Shown: in pieces, positions 1 to 4,461 of the stretch
Numbering within the stretch: position 1 is the first letter of the stretch
Layout: every line of letters starts with the position of its first letter
DNA from: an uncultured Marmoricola sp.
Lineage (GTDB): Bacteria; Actinomycetota; Actinomycetes; Propionibacteriales; Nocardioidaceae
Assembly: GCA_937868455.1 (NCBI GenBank)
Contig: CALMMO010000150.1
Coordinates: 1 to 5,488, forward strand
DNA length: 5,488 nucleotides
Direction of reading: 5' to 3'
Position numbers and translations under genes: made by a program
The notes under the pieces: generated by a model
Databases searched by the model: none
The model's input: only the letters and a program-made list of their open reading frames with translations
Told to the model about the DNA's origin: nothing

Positions 1-1194
1 ACCGACTGCCTCGGCTGCGGCCAGCACTTCGGAGACGGGATCGTCATCGCCGTACACCCCACCCATGCGGTCACCCAAGGCGACTAAGCAGGCTCCAGTC
101 AGGGTTGCCACGTTGAGGATCGCATCGGGCTGAGCTTCGGCAGCCAGGCTCAATGCGTCGGCCAAGATCAGGCGGCCTTCTGCGTCGGTGTCAGCCACTT
201 CGACGGTGAGACCGTTGTGCATTGTGAGCACATCGCCAGGTCGATAAGCGGTGCCCGAGATCATGTTCTCGGCCATCGGCACGATCGTGGTCACGCGCAC
301 GGGAAGTCCTTCTGAGGCCACTGTCATCGTGGCAGCGATGGCTGCGGCCGCACCGGCCATATCGCCCTTCATCGCGACCATCGAGGCGGCTGGCTTGATG
401 CTCAGACCGCCCGAATCAAAGGTGATGCCCTTACCGACGAGGGCAACATGGCCTGAAGCCTGGCGTGGCTGGTACTCCAAATGCACCAGGCGGGGTGGCT
501 GCGCTGACGCCGCTCCGACCGCCAGGATGCCGCCGCATTGCAGCTCACGAAGATCACCCTCCGCGAGCACTGTGCAGGTCAGCCCGGGAATGGCCATCTC
601 CGTGCACAAATCCGCCACCGTCTGGGCGAAGCTCGGTGGGTTGAGCACGTTGGCAGGGGTGTTGACCCAATCGCGGGCCAGATTGAGGTACGTCGAAGCA
701 GTATGTGCCCTACTCATTGCGGCGATGGCAGCAGCTTGGCTCGCCACTGGGCTCAGCAGGGCAACTTCAGCCACACCTGCGCCGGTGCGCAAGTAGACAT
801 AGAGCCCCGACAAAAACCCCTCAGCGATGGCGCTGACGTGATCGGCGTCGGTAGCAGGCAGGGCCAACGTCGCCGAGGCGGCATTTCCCACATTGCGTGC
901 AGCGACCCCAGCCGCGTGACGCACGGAGTGCACGTCGGCGTCTGCACCCAGACCCACCAACAACATCATGGGAGCTGGGATGACCCCACCAGTTGGCACG
1001 CGCACTGACTCGCCAGCCTTGCCAGTCACACTCATGCTGGCGAGTAGGGGTGAGAGTTTGCGTCCCCAGGCAGCACTGAGGCTGTGGGCGCCCTCGGCGA
1101 GGGTCGCGCCCTTGGGGCCTTGCACAACGCCAACAACGACCAGATCGGCCCTGGTCTCGTCTGGGCTGCCTTGGCGAAGAGCGAAAGTGGTCAC
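1..1194 (-). CDS. pepA: Leucyl aminopeptidase (M17 family), C-terminus cut by window edge
   Basis: Cytosolic metallo-exopeptidase that removes N-terminal residues, classically leucine, from peptides. The minus strand reads open for 398 codons to the left edge with no stop. M17 enzymes are about 500 residues, so roughly the last 100 are missing. Visible motifs are NTPAN (from residue 178), VGKGITFDSGG (K255, D260), K267, MKGDMAG (D278), DTDAEGRL (D337, E339, R341) and ATLTGAC. With a constant offset of 15 these match the E. coli PepA metal ligands and catalytic residues K270, D275, K282, D293, D352, E354 and R356, so the active site looks complete. Residues 1 to about 160 form the variable N-terminal domain. 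The familiar NTDAEGRL signature has D instead of N at residue 335. The GTG start at 1194 is chosen because an in-frame TGA lies at 1201-1203 and no nearer good start exists; there is no clear ribosome binding site. Divergent from gcvT. The family call is very secure; pepA versus pepB naming is conventional. Confidence 0.95.
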   Translation of the reverse strand, partial: MTTFALRQGSPDETRADLVVVGVVQGPKGATLAEGAHSLSAAWGRKLSPLLASMSVTGKAGESVRVPTGGVIPAPMMLLVGLGADADVHSVRHAAGVAARNVGNAASATLALPATDADHVSAIAEGFLSGLYVYLRTGAGVAEVALLSPVASQAAAIAAMSRAHTASTYLNLARDWVNTPANVLNPPSFAQTVADLCTEMAIPGLTCTVLAEGDLRELQCGGILAVGAASAQPPRLVHLEYQPRQASGHVALVGKGITFDSGGLSIKPAASMVAMKGDMAGAAAAIAATMTVASEGLPVRVTTIVPMAENMISGTAYRPGDVLTMHNGLTVEVADTDAEGRLILADALSLAAEAQPDAILNVATLTGACLVALGDRMGGVYGDDDPVSEVLAAAEAVG

Positions 1195-1202
1195 GGGGAG
1201 TC

Positions 1203-1208
1203 ACTCTA
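1203..1208 (-). promoter_or_regulatory. Candidate -10 element for the aminopeptidase gene (leaderless?)
   Basis: The minus strand reads TAGAGT here, fitting the actinobacterial -10 pattern TANNNT, with eight bases (GACTCCCC) between it and the GTG start. No purine-rich ribosome binding site precedes the GTG. This is what a leaderless or nearly leaderless transcript would look like. No convincing -35 hexamer is seen, and the spacing is a base or two longer than ideal for initiation exactly at the GTG. Inference only. Confidence 0.3.
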
Positions 1209-1225
1209 GAGCCGAAACCAATAGC

Positions 1226-1232
1226 AGGTAGG
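1226..1232 (+). promoter_or_regulatory. Ribosome binding site of gcvT
   Basis: AGGTAGG offers two overlapping AGG cores, with eight bases between its end and the ATG at 1241. This supports that ATG as the gcvT start. The site lies within the 46-base gap shared with the divergent aminopeptidase gene. Confidence 0.6.
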
Positions 1233-1240
1233 TTGCGCGT

Positions 1241-2341
1241 ATGAATTTGCTGCACTCACCACTGCATGATCGTCACGTTGCCCTCGGCGCGAAGTTTTCT
1301 GAGTTCGGTGGCTGGGAGATGCCACTGGAATACGCCAGCGGTGTGGTCAAGGAGCACACGGCTGTGCGCACCAGCGTCGGAGTCTTCGACGTGTCGCACC
1401 TTGGCAAGGTCGTCGTACGTGGCGATGGCGCCTACGAACACATCAATGCCTGCCTGACTAACGACATGGGTCGAGTGAGCAACGGCAAGGCGCAGTACAC
1501 CTTGTGTTGTGACGACGAGACCGGCGGGATCATCGACGACCTCATCGTCTACCTGCTCGATGATGACCACTTGCTGCTGGTTCCCAATGCGGCCAACACA
1601 GCCGAGGTCGTACGCCGCATCAGCGCCAACAAGCCTGACTCGGTGACCATCACAGATCACCACACCACTCACGCCGTGCTCGCGGTTCAAGGCACCAAGT
1701 CAGATGAGGTGCTGGCCAAGATGGGCTTCCCTGTCGGCCACGAATACATGTCGTTTGTCGAGCACCCCTTCGAAGGCGAGTTGGCCGTCGTGTGTCGCAC
1801 CGGCTACACCGGTGAGCGCGGATATGAGCTCATTATCGCCAACGCTGCTGCGGGCGCTTTGTGGGACGCGATCATGGCTGCCGGTGCTGAGTTCGACATC
1901 GCACCAGCAGGACTGGGCGCTCGTGACACGCTGCGCACCGAGATGGGCTATCCGTTGCACGGCAATGACATCAGCCCCAAGGTCACCCCCAATATGGCTC
2001 GCCTCGGTTGGGCTGTTGGCTGGAAGAAGCCAGCGTTTTGGGGCAAGAGCGTGCTGGAGGCAGAAAAGGAGAAGGGCGCCAACGTGCTGTTGCGCGGCTT
2101 GGTTGCTCAGGGCCGCGGCATCCCGCGACCCCACATGAACGTCATGCTCACCCGCGACTTCGCGATCGGCGAGATCACCAGCGGCACCTTCTCGCCAACG
2201 TTGAAGAAGGGCATTGCCATGGCCCTGATTAACCACCAGATCCAAGACGGTGCTGAGGTCATTGTTGATGTGCGCGGTCGGCCCGAAATCTTTGTGGTCA
2301 CCAAGCCACCGTTCTTCACCACAGACGTCAAAGAGTCCTGA
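1241..2341 (+). CDS. gcvT: Glycine cleavage system T protein (aminomethyltransferase)
   Basis: GcvT transfers the methylene carbon of the aminomethyl-lipoyl arm of H protein to tetrahydrofolate, releasing ammonia and 5,10-methylene-THF. The 366-residue product is full length (E. coli GcvT is 364). Motifs in order: EFGGWEMPLEY (21-31), FDVSHLGK (49-56), GGIIDDLIVY (95-104, holding the conserved acidic pair D99-D100), LAVQGTKS (147-154), RTGYTGERGYEL (186-197), GLGARDTLRTEMGYPLHG (224-241), GWAVGWKKPAFWGK (256-269) and GEITSGTFSPTL (310-321). The usual QGPKA is QGTKS here, a mild departure. The ARDTLR and RTGYTGE signatures distinguish it from YgfZ-like folate proteins. The ATG follows a good ribosome binding site, and its TGA overlaps the next ATG by one base. 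The partners gcvP and gcvH are not in the window, so GcvT is encoded apart from them, as in mycobacteria. Confidence 0.97.
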   Translation: MNLLHSPLHDRHVALGAKFSEFGGWEMPLEYASGVVKEHTAVRTSVGVFDVSHLGKVVVRGDGAYEHINACLTNDMGRVSNGKAQYTLCCDDETGGIIDDLIVYLLDDDHLLLVPNAANTAEVVRRISANKPDSVTITDHHTTHAVLAVQGTKSDEVLAKMGFPVGHEYMSFVEHPFEGELAVVCRTGYTGERGYELIIANAAAGALWDAIMAAGAEFDIAPAGLGARDTLRTEMGYPLHGNDISPKVTPNMARLGWAVGWKKPAFWGKSVLEAEKEKGANVLLRGLVAQGRGIPRPHMNVMLTRDFAIGEITSGTFSPTLKKGIAMALINHQIQDGAEVIVDVRGRPEIFVVTKPPFFTTDVKES

Positions 2342-2544
2342 TGGCTTCGTGGTGGTGGAGGCACGAAACCGCCGCTGGTGAAGAGATCGCCAGCGGCGAG
2401 CGGCACGACTTCCCCACACGAGGGGATGCTGAATCGTGGCTGGGGGAGTGCTGGTCTGACTTGGCTGAGAACGGCGTCGAGGCGGTCACCTTGTTTGAAG
2501 ATGACCGCCTCGTCTACGGGCCGATGTCGTTGGCGATGCCCTAG
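2341..2544 (+). CDS. Small conserved-looking actinobacterial protein of unknown function, coupled to gcvT
   Basis: A 67-residue acidic soluble protein with no signal peptide or membrane segment. The start is a Trp-rich MASWWW. The middle reads DAESWLGECW, a likely amphipathic helix. The end, GVEAVTLFEDDRLVYGPMSL, looks like two beta strands around a turn. It resembles from memory short hypothetical proteins of streptomycetes and relatives with a SW..W..L...GV.AVTL....VYGPMSL pattern; I cannot name a domain. Its ATG shares the last base of the gcvT stop (TGATG), and AAAGAG at 2330-2335 could serve as a weak ribosome binding site, so translation is probably coupled to gcvT. The coupling and codon-like structure argue that it is real rather than a chance frame. 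No function is inferred beyond coexpression with gcvT. Confidence 0.8.
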   Translation: MASWWWRHETAAGEEIASGERHDFPTRGDAESWLGECWSDLAENGVEAVTLFEDDRLVYGPMSLAMP

Positions 2545-2546
2545 GT

Positions 2547-2565
2547 CTGTCGCACTCAGCGATAG
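2547..2565. terminator. Hairpin at the junction of two convergent genes
   Basis: CTGTCGC (2547-2553) pairs with GCGATAG (2559-2565) around a five-base loop: seven pairs including one G-U in plus-strand RNA, which becomes a C-A mismatch in minus-strand RNA. It starts three bases after the TAG of the 67-residue gene and overlaps the stop region of the convergent DUF3043 gene. No T-run follows on either strand, so it is not a classical intrinsic terminator, although U-less hairpins are proposed to work in actinobacteria. Its position, rather than its strength, is the argument. Confidence 0.3.
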
Positions 2566-3143
2566 GTGTCAGGCAACTTTGTGAACAACTTGACCTGGGG
2601 CTTGGGCATCCGCAGCGGGCGCAACTGCAAGGCGCGCATGATTGCGTAGAACCACCAGCCCTTGCGGTCGTGCTCGGGGAAACGGCGCTTGAGTTCGCCC
2701 ACCAGGCGAATCGAAAGCCAGGTGACGTCGATGATCACCAAGATCCACAACGCCGAATACAACGTGCTCGCCAGGCTTTGCATCTCGCGGCTCTTGCCCA
2801 GCGAGAGCATCATCACGATGACCAACATCGGCAATAACAACTCAATGAACGTCAGCCGTGCGTCAATCCAGTCTCGAACGAAACGTCGCACCGGACCCTT
2901 GTCACGCTCAGGTAGGTACTTCTCCTCGCCCGTGCGCATGGCCTCTCGCATGCGGGCACCCGCAGCCGCACGTTGGGCCCTGACCTCTGCCTTGCTGGAG
3001 CTGGGGTTGACCGCGTTTTGCGCGCGCAACTTAGCTGCTGCTTGAGCCTCTTTGCGCGTCGGGGTCGCATGGCCCTTGCCGCTCACCTTTGTGGAGCTAG
3101 ATGTGCTGGTGGCCTCGGGCTTCTTCTTCAAGAAAGCAAACAC
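2556..3143 (-). CDS. DUF3043 family membrane protein
   Basis: A 195-residue membrane protein of unknown function. The N-terminal third (1-65) is polar, rich in Lys, Ser and Ala, and likely disordered; it contains GKGHATPTRKEAQAAAK (22-38), the counterpart of the GKG-x-PTPKRxEAE stretch I recall for the family. Next come MREAMRTGEEKYLPERDKGP (65-84) and VRRFVRDWIDAR (85-96), the family core. Two hydrophobic segments follow at about 99-116 and 126-146, joined by a short loop. A basic tail, LKRRFPEHDRKGWWFYAIMR (151-170) onward, is likely cytoplasmic by the positive-inside rule. The start is GTG at 3143, with AAAGGAC seven bases upstream. It lies 49 bases downstream of nadA on the same strand with no visible terminator, so cotranscription is likely. 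It converges on the 67-residue gene. The DUF3043 assignment is from memory of the motif pattern and fairly secure; its function is unknown. Confidence 0.9.
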   Translation of the reverse strand: MFAFLKKKPEATSTSSSTKVSGKGHATPTRKEAQAAAKLRAQNAVNPSSSKAEVRAQRAAAGARMREAMRTGEEKYLPERDKGPVRRFVRDWIDARLTFIELLLPMLVIVMMLSLGKSREMQSLASTLYSALWILVIIDVTWLSIRLVGELKRRFPEHDRKGWWFYAIMRALQLRPLRMPKPQVKLFTKLPDTYR

Positions 3144-3150
3144 TGCGTGG

Positions 3151-3157
3151 GTCCTTT
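3151..3157 (-). promoter_or_regulatory. Ribosome binding site of the DUF3043 gene
   Basis: Minus-strand AAAGGAC lies seven bases before the GTG at 3143. It decides in favour of this unusual start codon, since the next in-frame candidates lie inside the Lys-rich N-terminus. Confidence 0.55.
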
Positions 3158-3192
3158 GTCGTTGCGTGGTGCTGGTGGGTTGAATCTAGCGC

Positions 3193-4365
3193 TCAGTCGC
3201 GGTGAGACTTGCCTGGCAGGTCCAACATCCTCTGCAGCGCCACTTTGGCCCAGTGCTCGGTGTCGGCATCAACCTGGATCTGGTTGACCACGTTGCCGGC
3301 CACCAAGTTTTCCAGGGCCCACACCAGATGGGGCAAGTCGATGCGGTTCATCGTGGCGCAGTAACACACGGTGCGGTCCAAGAATGCGATCTTCTTGTCG
3401 GGGTGCTGCCTGGCCAGGCGCTGCACCAAGTTGAGTTCGGTGCCAATCGCCCACGAGGTGCCCGCCGGAGCAGCCTCAATCGTCTTGATGATGAACTCGG
3501 TGGACCCAACGAGGTCCGCCTTCAACACCACGTCATGGGTGCACTCGGGGTGAACCAAAATCTTTATCGAAGGGTCAGCCGCGCGTAGGTCGTCGATGAC
3601 GTCAGCGCTAAACCGTCCATGCACCGAGCAGTGGCCCTTCCACAAAATCATGGTCGCGGCACGCAACTGGTCGTTGGTGAGTCCGCCGTTGGGCAACAGC
3701 GGGTTCCACACCACGCAGTCATCGAGTGAGAGCCCCAGTTGGAGCACCGCGGTGTTGCGGCCGAGGTGCTGGTCGGGGAAGAACAAGATCTTGGCGTTCG
3801 GCTTCTGCTCAAAGGCCCACTCCAGGGTGCTTTGAGCGTTGCTCGACGTACACACGACACCGTCGTGCTTGCCGCAGAAGGCCTTGATGTCGGCGGAGGA
3901 GTTCATGTACGTCACTGGCACGACTGAGTCAGCGATGCCAGCCTCGGCCAATGCATCCCAGCAGTCTTCAACTTGGCTCAAACGCGCCATGTCAGCCATC
4001 GAGCAACCGGCCGCCATGTCGGGCAAGATGACCCGCTGCTCGGGGCCGGTGAGGATGTCGGCCGACTCGGCCATGAAGTGAACACCGCAAAAGACAATGA
4101 ACTCCGCGTCGGGCCGAGCAGCGGCGTCGCGGGCCAACTTGAATGAGTCACCGGTGACGTCTGCGAACTCAATCACCTCATCGCGCTGGTAGTGGTGTCC
4201 CAAGATGAAGACCCGCGAGCCCAGCGCCTCTTTGGCTGCCCGCGCACGGGCCACCAACGTCGGGTCTGAAACCGGCGGCAGGTCACCTGGGCAATCAACA
4301 CCGCGTTCGGAGTTGGGGTCGGTGCCACGGCCAAGCGGCAACAGTTGCAGGTCCACGGTTGTCAT
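3193..4365 (-). CDS. nadA: Quinolinate synthase NadA
   Basis: Cytosolic [4Fe-4S] enzyme that condenses iminoaspartate with dihydroxyacetone phosphate to quinolinate in de novo NAD synthesis. Motifs, numbered from the start chosen here: GHHYQRDEVI (56-65), FMAESADIL (97-105), LPDMAAGCSMADM (114-126), VTYMNSSADIKAFCG (151-165), VCTSSNAQ (171-178), FFPDQHLGRNT (195-205), KGHCSVHGRF (243-252), VHPEC (271-275), GSTEF (287-291), GTELNLV (308-314) and CYCATMNRIDLPHL (334-347). By family comparison the cluster ligands are C121, C246 and C336; C275 and C334 are additional cysteines. It is the long form, like B. subtilis NadA, with an N-terminal extension LLPLGRGTDP / ERGVDCPGDLP that I recall from actinobacteria. 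ATG 4365 (390 residues) is preferred over ATG 4374 (393) because AGGA sits eight bases upstream of 4365 but abuts 4374. nadB and nadC are not adjacent. Likely first gene of a pair with the DUF3043 gene. Confidence 0.96.
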   Translation of the reverse strand: MTTVDLQLLPLGRGTDPNSERGVDCPGDLPPVSDPTLVARARAAKEALGSRVFILGHHYQRDEVIEFADVTGDSFKLARDAAARPDAEFIVFCGVHFMAESADILTGPEQRVILPDMAAGCSMADMARLSQVEDCWDALAEAGIADSVVPVTYMNSSADIKAFCGKHDGVVCTSSNAQSTLEWAFEQKPNAKILFFPDQHLGRNTAVLQLGLSLDDCVVWNPLLPNGGLTNDQLRAATMILWKGHCSVHGRFSADVIDDLRAADPSIKILVHPECTHDVVLKADLVGSTEFIIKTIEAAPAGTSWAIGTELNLVQRLARQHPDKKIAFLDRTVCYCATMNRIDLPHLVWALENLVAGNVVNQIQVDADTEHWAKVALQRMLDLPGKSHRD

Positions 4366-4372
4366 GGGCGTC

Positions 4373-4378
4373 ATCCTA
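4373..4378 (-). promoter_or_regulatory. Start-deciding element of nadA: ribosome binding site or leaderless -10
   Basis: Minus-strand TAGGAT can be read in two ways. Its AGGA (4374-4377) is a Shine-Dalgarno core with eight bases to the ATG at 4365. Alternatively the whole hexamer fits the -10 pattern TANNNT, with seven bases to that ATG, giving a leaderless transcript. Both readings favour 4365 and make 4374 (whose A and T lie inside the element) unlikely. No good -35 is seen. Both cannot be true for the same transcript. Confidence 0.45.
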
Positions 4379-4380
4379 AG

Positions 4381-4396
4381 AGTGCTCGCAGTGCTC
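4381..4396. repeat. Tandem 7-base direct repeat upstream of nadA
   Basis: AGTGCTC occurs at 4381-4387 and again at 4390-4396, a 9-base period, just upstream of the nadA TAGGAT element. The next bases differ slightly (GC versus AG). It could be half of a binding site for a nadA regulator or pure chance. No known NAD-pathway operator was recognised in it. Confidence 0.3.
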
Positions 4397-4430
4397 AGGT
4401 CTCGACGGCTGCAACTCCTGGCTAGAACGT

Positions 4431-4447
4431 GTGATTCCGGGCATCAC
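4431..4447. promoter_or_regulatory. Inverted repeat between nadA and the glycerate kinase gene
   Basis: GTGAT (4431-4435) and ATCAC (4443-4447) form a perfect 5-base inverted repeat with a 7-base spacer. It ends directly before the TATTCT hexamer of the glycerate kinase gene, where a repressor or activator dimer could act. The arms recall TGTGA/TCACA half-sites of CRP-like regulators, but the spacing is too long for that family. A dimeric regulator such as a GntR-type protein is a guess. Confidence 0.25.
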
Positions 4448-4453
4448 TATTCT
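4448..4453 (+). promoter_or_regulatory. Candidate -10 element for the glycerate kinase gene (leaderless?)
   Basis: TATTCT fits TANNNT and is close to the TATAAT consensus; eight bases (TGCCCGCT) separate it from the ATG at 4462. No Shine-Dalgarno sequence is present there, so a leaderless or near-leaderless mRNA is plausible. A clear -35 is not visible. Confidence 0.35.
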
Positions 4454-4461
4454 TGCCCGCT

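Noticed and set aside
251..1255. Several open frames of 60-180 codons on both strands over the aminopeptidase region (for example 251-796 plus, 538-1008 plus, 821-1255 minus)
   Set aside because: They overlap a minus-strand frame carrying the full set of M17 active-site motifs. Their low-complexity Ala/Arg/Pro-rich products and lack of motifs mark them as GC-rich shadows.
1700..2419. 239-codon minus-strand frame antisense to gcvT
   Set aside because: It is long, but lies opposite an intact GcvT with conserved motifs throughout. Its product has no recognisable domain, and it has no supporting ribosome binding site that I could see.
3144..3192. Possible promoter or terminator between nadA and the DUF3043 gene
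   Set aside because: Only a repeated GCGTGG 6-mer is visible. There is no hairpin with a T-run and no convincing -10/-35 pair, so the gap is read as a simple intra-operon spacer with a ribosome binding site.
4430..4448. CRP-type operator suggested by TGTGA and TCAC half-sites
   Set aside because: The spacer between TGTGA and TCAC is nine bases rather than the six of CRP sites, and the final A of the right half-site is missing. Kept only as a generic inverted repeat.
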